Origin: CAYMDP01 sp964389375
Lineage (GTDB): Bacteria; Bdellovibrionota; Bdellovibrionia; Bdellovibrionales; UBA1609
DNA length: 64,000 nucleotides
NCBI GenBank assembly: GCA_964389375.1
Contig: CAYMDP010000005.1
Coordinates: 31,169 to 95,168 of the forward strand
Reading direction: 5' to 3'
Below the pieces are notes generated by a model. It saw only the letters and a program-made list of their open reading frames with translations. It was not told the origin of the DNA and did no database searches. Of this stretch, positions 7,872 through 15,591 are shown in pieces. Position 1 is the first letter of the stretch. Every line of letters starts with the position of its first letter. The position numbers were made by a program, and so were the translations under genes.

Positions 7872-9188
7872 ATGGAATTGCGCGATCCCGTTCATGGCTC
7901 GATGGAGCTCTCAGATGCTGAAGTAAAAGTCCTCGATAGCGTCGCGTATCAGCGTCTTCGTCAAATTAAGCAGCTTGGTTTTGCAGAATTTAGTTTTCCC
8001 GGAGCGACTCATAATCGTTACCTTCATTCGATTGGTGTTAGTTACTTGGCGGGAGTCGCCTTTGACGAGATTTTTAAAAAGTTCCCCTTCTCGAGTTCAA
8101 AAGTTAAAGAGAAATATCGCGTTCTTGTGAAGCTTGCCGCCTTACTTCACGATATCGGGCATGGCCCCTTAAGCCATACAACAGAAGAAGTTATGCCTCG
8201 CCTTAGCGAGCTTAAAATTAAAGCCTACGAAAAACGAAGAACAGATCTTAAGTTTGCCCTGCCAAAAGAAAATCCAGAGCGTCAGGCCAACCATGAAGAT
8301 TACACCATCAAATTTATTACGGATTCTTCTTTGACCAAAGTCATTGAAGATGAATTTGCAGATTTTTCCCCGATTCATGTGGCCTGCCTAGTGGATAAAA
8401 CTTTGCAGTGCCCAGATGATTTCTTTAAAGACGGGGATTTTGGCTTTCGCACGATTTTAAGTCAGATCATTAGTTCCGAAATGGACGTTGATCGTATGGA
8501 TTATTTAGAGCGAGACGCCTATTTTTGTGGGACCAACTACGGCAAGGTCGAACAGAATTGGCTGTTAAGTAATCTGTCTTATCATTCGGTCGAAGGAGAA
8601 CTTCACCTCGCCCTTAGTCGCAGAGCTTTGTACACTTTCGATGATTTTCTTTTAGCCCGCCATCATATGCATTTGATGGTGTACTTTCATCACAAGGCGA
8701 TCATTTATGAAGAGATGCTTTATCGCTACCTGACTTCTAAAGAGTGCAGTTTTAAACTTCCGGCGAACATCGAAGAGTATATTAAATTTACCGACTATTC
8801 TCTTTATCAGCATTTAGCTTCTGTAGATCACGAGTGGGCGAGACGTATTTCTGAGCGGCGTCCATTTCGAATGCTTTTTGAACTTCACTCGACCGGAGAA
8901 ACTCCTAGACCCGAGGCCATGAAGGTCCATTTGGAAGGCGAGGGGATTCCGGTTATATTAGCGGGATCTCAAACGCGGCTAAGCAAGTACCACACACTCA
9001 CTCCCGAGGAGCGCTCCTTTGAGATCTACGTGGTCGATGCCTATGATCGTCTTTCGACGCCTTTTCCTATTCAAGAAAGTACCCAGATTTTCCAAAAATA
9101 TGAGGAAATTCGAAGGATTGACCGTCTTTACGTGGCTCCAGAGAACTTTGATCGGGCTGAGCAAATTATCATCCAGCATAAACTTTAA
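7872..9188 (+). CDS. HD-domain phosphohydrolase, dNTPase/SAMHD1-like (438 aa)
   Basis: Contains R-D-P-V-H-G at the N terminus, Y-Q-R-L-R-x-I-K-Q-L-G, a T-H-N-R-Y-L-H-S-I-G-V motif, A-A-L-L-H-D-I-G-H-G-P-L-S-H (the HD metal site) and S-S-E-M-D-V-D-R-M-D-Y-L-x-R-D. This is the classic signature of the SAMHD1/YdhJ-type HD family, which hydrolyses dNTPs or related nucleotides; substrate here is not defined. An in-frame TTG/ATG extension of 22 codons exists, but the family N terminus begins at M-E-L-R-D-P-V-H-G (7872). It lies next to thyA-folA, which suggests a nucleotide-pool role, though they are divergently transcribed. Confidence 0.85.
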   Translation: MELRDPVHGSMELSDAEVKVLDSVAYQRLRQIKQLGFAEFSFPGATHNRYLHSIGVSYLAGVAFDEIFKKFPFSSSKVKEKYRVLVKLAALLHDIGHGPLSHTTEEVMPRLSELKIKAYEKRRTDLKFALPKENPERQANHEDYTIKFITDSSLTKVIEDEFADFSPIHVACLVDKTLQCPDDFFKDGDFGFRTILSQIISSEMDVDRMDYLERDAYFCGTNYGKVEQNWLLSNLSYHSVEGELHLALSRRALYTFDDFLLARHHMHLMVYFHHKAIIYEEMLYRYLTSKECSFKLPANIEEYIKFTDYSLYQHLASVDHEWARRISERRPFRMLFELHSTGETPRPEAMKVHLEGEGIPVILAGSQTRLSKYHTLTPEERSFEIYVVDAYDRLSTPFPIQESTQIFQKYEEIRRIDRLYVAPENFDRAEQIIIQHKL

Positions 9189-9212
9189 ATATTCGGTCCT
9201 TCCAGTATCTTA

Positions 9213-9332
9213 ATGCTTAGCATCATAAAACTCATCGTTCAGGCCTTGAGACCCATCGGGGTTTTGATATTCTATTGGTCCGGGTCAGATTCAAAATATT
9301 TGATCCCTCTTGGTCGCCCTTTTTATAAGTGA
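9213..9332 (+). CDS. Possible small membrane protein (39 aa)
   Basis: Short ORF from ATG to TGA with a hydrophobic middle (I-I-K-L-I-V-Q-A-L-R-P-I-G-V-L-I-F-Y-W) and a basic tail ending G-R-P-F-Y-K. It lies directly before the carbamoyltransferase-like gene, a place where small membrane proteins (SxtJ or DUF5989 type) are often found next to NodU-family genes. No good RBS precedes it, so it may be spurious. Confidence 0.3.
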   Translation: MLSIIKLIVQALRPIGVLIFYWSGSDSKYLIPLGRPFYK

Positions 9333-9351
9333 TTGCGACGAAAGGAACTGC

Positions 9352-10467
9352 TTGAGGCCACTGAATCGTTTTTTGATCGGCGTTTCGTTCGAACAGGACA
9401 TAGTTTCAGCAACTCTCCTTAAAGACAGCCAAACTCTCGCCAGGCTTTCCTTGGGCCTTCGCCCGGGCCAAGCCAGGGACCTTTTATTGAATCAGCTTAT
9501 TCGCTCTGCTTTGCTTGAGGCTAAAATTCAAGGCCCCATCGAGCTACAAGTTGTATTAGTGGAAGATCCCGAGCTTGAAGTGAAGACAAAAAGTCGTCTT
9601 AGTTTTTGGCCAAAATTAAGGCCCCGTCCGGTTCAGGTACTTGGCTCAAAATTAGTTCGAAAGCTTTTAAAAACCCCCGGCTCAGAAGCTTTTCAGATTC
9701 AAAAAATTTCTTGGAAGGAAATTCCTTTTGCGAAAGCGTGGGCCTTAGATAGTTTCGCGCAAATACAAACGCGGGATGCGGCGATCTGGCTTTTTCCAAA
9801 TGATGTTTTTAGACAAACCGAGCTTTGGATTGGCCATAAAGGTGTGGATCCTGTGTCGAGTTTTTCAAAGGCCTGGGAGTTGAACTTACTTCTTCAGGCG
9901 ATGTGCCGATTTTGTGGATTTACTGAGAGTCGCGGAGAGCATCAGTTTATGTCTCTCGCAGGCCTTGGCGAGCCTCGTTTTGTTGAGCAAATCAAAGCTC
10001 TAGTTGAAGTGGACGAGAGTTCTGGATTTTTTAATGTAGATATGTCCATCGTGGAGCCGGCCCTTCAAGAACTTCCAAACTGGCATGATTGGGAGCAGTT
10101 GTTTGGTGGGGAGGCCCGAGACCTGTCGAAGCCGGTCTCTGTTCGCGAGTTGGATATGGCCTGTTCTTTTGAATTAGTCTTAAAAGAATTATTTTTAAAT
10201 TTTGGAAAATCCATTCGAAGAGATCTGGGATCAAGTCATTTGGTTATAAGTGGAAACACAACTTTTTCTCGCCTCGCATTCCGGGTCCTAAGTGAAAGCG
10301 GCCTATTTGATAAAGTTGTCTTAAACGCGGAAGATTTAAATCTTACATTGTCTAGAGGGGCGGCCCTTTCTGCTCGCAGCGAACTTGCTGGGCCTGTGGA
10401 AAAGGTTTGGCCCAAGTTATTTGGGGTGAAGTCCTTAGATTCACCTCGAGTTTCTTTGGATGTCTAA
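9352..10467 (+). CDS. Degenerate carbamoyltransferase (NodU/CmcH)-like protein (371 aa)
   Basis: The middle of the protein has H-Q-F-M-S-L-A-G-L-G-E-P-R-F-V-E-Q-I and later H-L-V-I-S-G-N-T-T-F-S-R-L-A, which match the Kae1-like half of NodU-type carbamoyltransferases (M-G-L-A-P-Y-G-x-P and the S-G-G-x-A-x-N motif). The N-terminal nucleotide-binding motif and the C-terminal carbamoyl-transfer domain are not recognisable, and the length is about 60 percent of NodU. It may therefore lack transfer activity. The TTG at 9352 was chosen because AAAGGAA precedes it; an earlier in-frame TTG at 9310 lacks an RBS. Its end overlaps the next gene by 8 bp, suggesting an operon. Confidence 0.55.
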   Translation: MRPLNRFLIGVSFEQDIVSATLLKDSQTLARLSLGLRPGQARDLLLNQLIRSALLEAKIQGPIELQVVLVEDPELEVKTKSRLSFWPKLRPRPVQVLGSKLVRKLLKTPGSEAFQIQKISWKEIPFAKAWALDSFAQIQTRDAAIWLFPNDVFRQTELWIGHKGVDPVSSFSKAWELNLLLQAMCRFCGFTESRGEHQFMSLAGLGEPRFVEQIKALVEVDESSGFFNVDMSIVEPALQELPNWHDWEQLFGGEARDLSKPVSVRELDMACSFELVLKELFLNFGKSIRRDLGSSHLVISGNTTFSRLAFRVLSESGLFDKVVLNAEDLNLTLSRGAALSARSELAGPVEKVWPKLFGVKSLDSPRVSLDV

Positions 10468-10858
10468 ATTTGACCGGGTTCTTTACTTCGACGGCGTCTG
10501 CAATCTGTGTAATCACTTTGTCGATTGGGTGATCCGAAGAAATAATTTTGCGCAAATTCGAGTTGCTTCCCTGCAAGGGGAGCACGCAAAAAATCATTTA
10601 CCATTAGAGCTGCGGGAAAATATGACTTCCGTCGTCTATCAACGTGAGGGAAAAAATTTATTAAAATCAGATGCCGCCCTTTGGATTCTTAAAGACCTTC
10701 AGGTTTTCGGAGCTCTTCCGAGCCTTCTACTGTGGACTCCATCATCTCTGAGAAATTTCATTTACGATCTTATCGCCAAGTCCAGATACTCAGTCTTCGG
10801 AAAAAGAGAAAGCTGCCGCTTGCCGACTCCTCAAGAAAAAGAATATTTTTTAGACTAG
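10460..10858 (+). CDS. DCC-family thiol-disulfide oxidoreductase-like protein (132 aa)
   Basis: Begins F-D-R-V-L-Y-F-D-G-V-C-N-L-C-N-H-F-V-D-W, the D-x-x-C-x-x-C motif of the DUF393/DCC family, whose members have a thioredoxin-like fold and are usually annotated as thiol-disulfide proteins. The remainder (D-A-A-L-W-I-L then Y-D-L-I-A-K-S-R-Y-S-V-F-G-K-R-E-S-C-R-L) also fits. Length is normal for the family. It overlaps the carbamoyltransferase-like gene by 8 bp. A family-A hairpin starts 34 bp after its stop. Confidence 0.85.
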   Translation: MSKFDRVLYFDGVCNLCNHFVDWVIRRNNFAQIRVASLQGEHAKNHLPLELRENMTSVVYQREGKNLLKSDAALWILKDLQVFGALPSLLLWTPSSLRNFIYDLIAKSRYSVFGKRESCRLPTPQEKEYFLD

Positions 10859-10891
10859 AGCTCGGTGAAGCCAGGTCCTTGCTTTTGGGCG

Positions 10892-11173
10892 GAGAAATTC
10901 TTTCCCTTTTATAAGTGCTCCGCCTCAGCCGTCGAACATTCTCGGTCGGCCCTTTGGGCCGCCCTGCGAAACGGGGTTGTATCCTGCAATTTCAAGCCAC
11001 AGCTGACTTGTTATTTTTGCTTATGGCTTCGTTGCTCCTCCTTGAATTAGCTTGCGCTAGTCCATCGTCGTCGCGCCTCACCATAAGCAAAAATCCCTGC
11101 CTCATCTGTGGCTTGAAATTGCAGGATACAACCCAGTCTTCGGCGGACACTTATAAAAGGGAAAGAATTTCTC
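10892..11173 (+). repeat. Family-A long hairpin element, copy A1 (with a nested hairpin)
   Basis: Left arm 10892-10917 and right arm 11148-11173 are a perfect 26-bp inverted repeat ending AAGTG / CACTT. Inside lies the family core: TCCGCC, then a CAGCCGTCGAACATTCTCGG block, an apical GC-rich hairpin, a CTGCGAAAC block and AGTCTTCGGCGGACAC. The core is interrupted at GCGAAAC^AGTC by a second hairpin (10974-11134). The element sits 34 bp after the DCC gene and points in its direction. Arms are unique to this copy. Confidence 0.9.
10974..11134 (+). repeat. Nested hairpin inside element A1
   Basis: Arms 10974-11002 and 11106-11134 form a perfect 29-bp inverted repeat; after an unpaired 10/11-base bulge a second perfect 14-bp pair (11013-11026 with 11081-11094) follows, leaving a 54-base loop. 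The intact A core has GCGAAACTAGTCTTCGG at this place, so a separate hairpin has entered the A core, with one T lost. The inner arms do not resemble A-core sequence. Confidence 0.85.
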
Positions 11174-11291
11174 TGACACAATGTTGGGGCAAGGGAGTAT
11201 TGCGGGAACTAGGATATTGACATATTCCTCCCGTTTTCATCGCACATTTATATTATTTTAGTTCCGGACTTACTATTTACAAGCGTCTCGT

Positions 11292-11416
11292 CCGGAAAGT
11301 CTGTTCCCATTTTTTAAGTGTCCGCCGAAGACTAGTTTCGCAGGGCTGCCGCAGGCAGACCGAGAATGTTCGACGGCTGAGGCGGAGCACTTAAAAAATG
11401 GGAACAGACTTTTCGG
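11292..11416 (-). repeat. Family-A long hairpin element, copy A2
   Basis: Arms 11292-11320 and 11388-11416 pair over 29 bp with one mismatch. The core reads in reverse relative to A1, so it points along the minus strand, the direction of the SDR-like gene whose stop codon ends 6 bp away. Apical hairpin CTGCC/GGCAG present. The 117 bp between A1 and A2 hold nothing recognisable. Confidence 0.9.
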
Positions 11417-11422
11417 TCAAAG

Positions 11423-12241
11423 TTAGAGACCGGCGTTGGCTATTAGCATTTGGCCGCTGACGGCGGAATTAAGTGGGCTTACGAGGTATGCAATAAAGTG
11501 CGCGATTTCGGTGGGCTCAATAATTCTGGCCCAGGGTTTTTCTTTTCGAAATTGCTCTAAGGCTTGCTGAATGGTTAATCCGTTTTGAGTTTGTTGCATC
11601 AACACATCTTCGGTTAATCCTAAGCAAACTCCGTTCATCGTGATCCCTTTTTCAAATACAGATCTTGCGGTTTCAGAAACAAAGCGAGCCATCTCACTTT
11701 GAATTTCTTTGCCCGAGGTCAGGGCTTCATCGTGGGCTAAAATCAAAATGTGACCACGCTGGCGGCCCTTTAAAAAAGGCAGTCCCGCTTCGGCCATCAG
11801 TTGAGCTTGCTTCCACTCGATCATGGCCTCTTCCATTTTTGCATTTAGACTGCGAAGCATTCGAGCGTCGATCAAGGCATCAATACCTCCGAAAGACTCG
11901 GCCACTCTTCCGATTGCCTCTTGGGCTGAGGCAAGATCGGTAACTTGTGCATCAACCACTAGTCCTCGTCCATGGCGGGCGTGGACTTCTCGGACATCGT
12001 TGATATTTTCCATAAAGCGCCGAGACTCGTTACTGGCTTGGGTAACAAAGCCCACGTCTGCGCCGTGTTCCGCTAAAACATGAATGATCCCCTGAGTTAG
12101 GGGGCTTAAGTGGCCACTAAGGACGATGGTCTTATCGCTGAGTTTAAAGCCGGATTCGCGCAAAGCAGAGCCTCCAGTCATAAGTGTCTTCGAATTGAGG
12201 CGAAGTTTTTTAAGTGTAGGGGGCTTAAGAAGTCCAGTCAA
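11423..12241 (-). CDS. Short-chain dehydrogenase/reductase-fold protein with lost catalytic residues (272 aa)
   Basis: The sequence follows the SDR fold: nucleotide-binding strand K-T-I-V-L-S-G-H-L-S-P-L-T-Q-G-I-I, then D-V-G-F-V-T, V-D-A-Q-V-T-D, F-G-G-I-D-A-L-I-D-A and G-I-T-M-N-G-V-C-L-G. The dinucleotide motif lacks the usual T-G-x-x-x-G-I-G, the N-N-A-G is I-D-A-R, and the Y-x-x-x-K active site aligns with I-Q-S-E-M, so both catalytic residues seem absent. It is probably a pseudoenzyme or a divergent reductase with a scaffolding role. The start at 12241 is a TTG with no good RBS; an ATG at 12181 is possible. It is divergent from purD and ends at element A2. Confidence 0.7.
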   Translation of the reverse strand: MTGLLKPPTLKKLRLNSKTLMTGGSALRESGFKLSDKTIVLSGHLSPLTQGIIHVLAEHGADVGFVTQASNESRRFMENINDVREVHARHGRGLVVDAQVTDLASAQEAIGRVAESFGGIDALIDARMLRSLNAKMEEAMIEWKQAQLMAEAGLPFLKGRQRGHILILAHDEALTSGKEIQSEMARFVSETARSVFEKGITMNGVCLGLTEDVLMQQTQNGLTIQQALEQFRKEKPWARIIEPTEIAHFIAYLVSPLNSAVSGQMLIANAGL

Positions 12242-12293
12242 TTGACCCCAAACAGATTGTGCCTTATGACCTGGGCTTTAAAGGAGATCAGGC

Positions 12294-13550
12294 ATGCGTG
12301 TAGTCGTAGTGGGTTCAGGCGGAAGAGAGCATGCCCTTGTGCGCGCTTTAAAACACTCGCCCTCGGTGACTGAGGTGCATGCCCTTCCAGGTAGTGCCGG
12401 GATGTCTCAAGAAGCTCTTTGCCACAATATTGACCCGATGGACCAGGATGCCGTTTTAGCTTATGTGAAGCGAGCTGCTGTAGATTTAGTGGTCATTGGG
12501 CCCGAGGTTTATTTGGCTCGGGGGTTAGCGGATCAATTAAGGGCCCAGGGGGTCTTTGTGTTTGGTCCCAATCAAGAGGCCGCTCGTCTTGAAGCAAGTA
12601 AAGTCTTTGCTAAAGAATTTATGATGGAAGCTCAGGTTCCTACCGCGAGATACCATGTGGTGGTTTCTGTCGAAGAGACTTTAAAAGCTGCCGAGTCCTT
12701 TGCGCCGCCTTATGTTTTGAAGGCAGATGGACTAGCTGCCGGCAAAGGGGTCTTTATTTGTAAGGACCTAGTGGAGTTAAAGCTTGAAGCAGAAAACTTG
12801 TTTGTTAAAAAAACTTTGGGTGCAGCTGGGGAAAAAGCCTTACTTGAAGAGTTTCAGCCGGGTGCCGAACTTTCGTTTTTAGTATTAACCAACGGACATG
12901 ATTTTAGGGCTCTTCCTCTTGCACAAGATCATAAGCGCTTAAAAAATAAAGATCAGGGACCCAATACCGGTGGAATGGGAGTCGTAGCACCCCTTCAAAT
13001 TTCTGAAGAGTTGCGGACTGTGATTGAAGAACAGCTTGTCCGCCCTTCGATTCAACAAATAGAACGCAAAGGTTTAATGTACAGAGGCCTTTTGTATGTT
13101 GGGGTCATTTTTTCCGAGTCCGGCCCTAAAGTCTTGGAATATAATGTTCGCTTTGGAGACCCCGAAGCCCAGGCCCTTTTGCCTTTACTGAATGGGGATT
13201 GGGGGCAGACTTTACTCGAGATCGCCAAGGGGAACTTACCCACTGTGAAATGGAACTCTCTTTTTTCGGCCTGTGTCGTTCTTGCGGCGAAAGGTTATCC
13301 GGACAAGCCTGAAAAGGGCAGCGAGATTTCGGGGGATCTTTTTTTCCAAACGGCTTCGAGTTATTTTCTTCATGCGGGAACCAGTCGTGGCACAGATCAA
13401 AAGTGGACTGTCAGTGGCGGACGAGTTTTAAATGCGATTGGCCTGGGCTCTTCTTCGGATGAAGCCGTTCGCAATGCCTACGCTCAAGCTGAAAAAGCAT
13501 CCTGGGATGGATTGCAAAAACGCACCGATATCGGCGCCTACCAGAGGTAA
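12294..13550 (+). CDS. purD: Phosphoribosylamine-glycine ligase (418 aa)
   Basis: Second step of purine synthesis: joins glycine to phosphoribosylamine with ATP. Matches PurD from start (R-V-V-V-V-G-S-G-G-R-E-H-A-L) through the ATP-grasp region (L-K-A-D-G-L-A-A-G-K-G-V), the D-H-K-R-L-K-N-K-D-x-G-P-N-T-G-G-M-G motif and the E-Y-N-V-R-F-G-D-P-E-A-Q site. AAAGGAGA precedes the ATG. The last two codons and stop (13543-13550) form the outer end of a long hairpin (13543-13661). Confidence 0.98.
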   Translation: MRVVVVGSGGREHALVRALKHSPSVTEVHALPGSAGMSQEALCHNIDPMDQDAVLAYVKRAAVDLVVIGPEVYLARGLADQLRAQGVFVFGPNQEAARLEASKVFAKEFMMEAQVPTARYHVVVSVEETLKAAESFAPPYVLKADGLAAGKGVFICKDLVELKLEAENLFVKKTLGAAGEKALLEEFQPGAELSFLVLTNGHDFRALPLAQDHKRLKNKDQGPNTGGMGVVAPLQISEELRTVIEEQLVRPSIQQIERKGLMYRGLLYVGVIFSESGPKVLEYNVRFGDPEAQALLPLLNGDWGQTLLEIAKGNLPTVKWNSLFSACVVLAAKGYPDKPEKGSEISGDLFFQTASSYFLHAGTSRGTDQKWTVSGGRVLNAIGLGSSSDEAVRNAYAQAEKASWDGLQKRTDIGAYQR

Positions 13551-13661
13551 CAGTTCCCTTTTCCCGTCTCAGCGCATCACCCACGAAAGATACTCCGATC
13601 CAGGAGATCCTTGAAAAAGCTCCGTGATGCGTTGAGACGGGAAAAGGGAACTGTTACCTCT
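13543..13661. repeat. Long hairpin spanning the convergent ends of purD and a glycosyltransferase gene
   Basis: Arms 13543-13580 and 13624-13661 pair over 38 bp with one mismatch around a 43-base core. The left arm starts inside purD and includes its AGG-TAA end; the right arm is an inverted copy of this and ends on the final base of the stop codon of the convergent glycosyltransferase gene. The core does not match the family-A core. It can act as a bidirectional terminator. That one arm is coding sequence implies the other is a derived inverted copy. Confidence 0.9.
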
Positions 13662-14731
13662 TAACGAGATTTTAAAAATTTTAGAGGGGACTTCAGTTTT
13701 TTTGATTCTATGACAGAGGTCGGTACGCGTCTTAATTTTGCCATCATCTCTTGGCATTGTCCTCGAGCATAACCAGAATGAGTCAGAAAAAAAGCAAATG
13801 CAGTCATAAGGATTTTTTTAAAGTTCGGCTCGGACCGGTTTAAACGGGTACTTTCTGCGAGAACTCCAAAGAAGTACAGCCAAAAAGGCAAAGCCAAGAC
13901 AAGACTATAAAATGAAAAAGTAAAATTAAACATCAAAAGGACATAGGCGGGTCCAAGATAAAAAGCCATTCCATCAGAACTGGAGGATTGAAACTGTGTT
14001 CGGATCGAGTTTTCTCCAAAACGCTCCATGCGTAAAAACCACTCTTTCCAGTTTTCTGCACAATTGTTTAAGACCATGGGGCTTGGGCATAGACGAAGCT
14101 CGTAGCCATAGGCGCTAAGTCTACGTCCAATGTCGACATCTTCTCCGACATTATTTTGAGTGCTGCGAAAGTTTCCAACTCTTAAGACCGCTTCTTTGCT
14201 GAGCAAGATGTTTGTGGTGGCGAGATGAAAAACAGATTGTGAATGCTGAGGCCAAAATGCTTGAGGCGAGTGACCGTGTCCGAGGGGTGAAGACAAACTT
14301 AAGTTTAGAGCCGAGTGAAACAAAGTCTTTTCAGGGAGGCGGTTTGGACCTCCGACGGCGGCGGTGTCACGGTTACTGAACTGATTTTCATTCAACTGCT
14401 GGACAAGAGATTCGATCCAATTTGGTGGAAGGATGCAATCGCCATCAGTAAAGGCGATCCAAGGGGTGCGAGAGGCACTGACTATTCCTGCGCGGCCGAG
14501 ACCCAAATCATTGACCGAGGATTCGAAGATCTCGATGGGCCAAGGGGATTTACCTTTAAGGCCTTCGATGATTTGTAAGGTTTGATCCTCAGATCCATTG
14601 TCGACAATAATAATTTCGCGGACAAGTTGTGTTTGGCTTTGATCAAACAAAGACTCCAGCAAGGGGCCAATATTCTTGGCTTCATTTCTTAGGACAAGTC
14701 CGATGGTGATCTGCTGTGGCTCTTGGATCAT
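13661..14731 (-). CDS. Family 2 glycosyltransferase with C-terminal membrane segments (356 aa)
   Basis: GT-A fold: I-T-I-G-L-V-L-R-N-E-A-K-N-I at the N terminus, I-I-I-V-D-N-G-S-E-D-Q-T, I-A-F-T-D-G-D-C (the DxD-like metal site) and G-E-D-V-D-I-G-R-R-L. Two hydrophobic helices around residues 260-310 suggest membrane anchoring. Sugar and acceptor unknown. The next gene on the same strand is another GT2, which suggests an envelope polysaccharide or lipid glycosylation locus. Confidence 0.85.
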   Translation of the reverse strand: MIQEPQQITIGLVLRNEAKNIGPLLESLFDQSQTQLVREIIIVDNGSEDQTLQIIEGLKGKSPWPIEIFESSVNDLGLGRAGIVSASRTPWIAFTDGDCILPPNWIESLVQQLNENQFSNRDTAAVGGPNRLPEKTLFHSALNLSLSSPLGHGHSPQAFWPQHSQSVFHLATTNILLSKEAVLRVGNFRSTQNNVGEDVDIGRRLSAYGYELRLCPSPMVLNNCAENWKEWFLRMERFGENSIRTQFQSSSSDGMAFYLGPAYVLLMFNFTFSFYSLVLALPFWLYFFGVLAESTRLNRSEPNFKKILMTAFAFFLTHSGYARGQCQEMMAKLRRVPTSVIESKKLKSPLKFLKSR

Positions 14732-14805
14732 AAAAATGTGAGACCTTTATCCGTTCAAGTTTTTCGAATGACCGACATCTTAATCGAAAAGATCTTCAGT
14801 GGGTA

Positions 14806-15519
14806 TTAATTATTGAAGAAACGATATCTGAAAATTGTGAATAAAAATGAAAGCCCATCTTTTAAGACATTCAGCTTGGATTGCCCTTTGCGTTCTTCGT
14901 ACCGAATCTGAATTTCTTGAATAGGGTAGGCCTGCCTTAAATAAAGCACGGTCATAGCCAGGGTGAAATTCAGTTGACCCGGAAGCTGATCGAGGTGCTT
15001 AAGAAGACTTTGTTTTTCTAAAACTCGAAATCCAGAACAGCAATCTGTGATGCGCCGACCGCTAAAACACCAAACAAGCATCTGATAGCTGAGATTTCCG
15101 ATCCTGCGGATCATTGGCATTTTACTATTTGGATTAAGTCTAATCCCGATGCTCATTTTTAAGTTGGGATCCTTTTGAAACAAATGAACCAATGGAATCA
15201 AATCTTCGGGTTGGCAGGTCCCATCAAGGTCATAAAAACTGAGCAGATCCCCGTTGGCCCTTCGAAATCCGGTTTTAAGGGCCTCTCCGTAACCCATGTT
15301 CCGTGGGTGGCGAAGCACTTCAATTTGTCCAAGGAAGGGCTGTAGGCGATCAACAGACTGGTCCGTTGATCCGTCATCAACCACTAGAATTTCAAACTTC
15401 GAAAGTCCACAGGCCCTCATGATCGAGACCTTGTGGTGTAAGAGCTGACTTAAGACCTCGGGAAGAGCTTCTTCCTCGTTATAGCAGGGCAAAATAACTG
15501 AGAGGGACTGAATCGCCAT
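14806..15519 (-). CDS. Family 2 glycosyltransferase, polyprenyl-phosphate type (237 aa)
   Basis: Starts S-L-S-V-I-L-P-C-Y-N-E-E-E-A-L, with I-L-V-V-D-D-G-S-T-D, Y-G-E-A-L-K-T-G-F and L-S-F-Y-D-L-D-G-T-C-Q-P-E-D, then a D-C-C-S-G-F-R motif. These fit dolichyl/undecaprenyl-phosphate glycosyltransferases (DPM1/GtrB-like catalytic domain), here without the two C-terminal membrane helices seen in GtrB. It likely moves a sugar to a lipid carrier. First gene of a two-gene unit with the downstream GT2, separated by 74 bp. Confidence 0.85.
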   Translation of the reverse strand: MAIQSLSVILPCYNEEEALPEVLSQLLHHKVSIMRACGLSKFEILVVDDGSTDQSVDRLQPFLGQIEVLRHPRNMGYGEALKTGFRRANGDLLSFYDLDGTCQPEDLIPLVHLFQKDPNLKMSIGIRLNPNSKMPMIRRIGNLSYQMLVWCFSGRRITDCCSGFRVLEKQSLLKHLDQLPGQLNFTLAMTVLYLRQAYPIQEIQIRYEERKGQSKLNVLKDGLSFLFTIFRYRFFNN

Positions 15520-15591
15520 AGAGAATTTGTGTAGCAGACTTATTTAAGGATGGGGAGAAGAATTAGAGGTATCGTGAAATGAGGACAGGCT

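Noticed and set aside
10865..11220. Two open reading frames (61 and 101 aa) inside the A1 hairpin
   Set aside because: They run through the inverted arms and have no RBS; their frames change between copies of the element.
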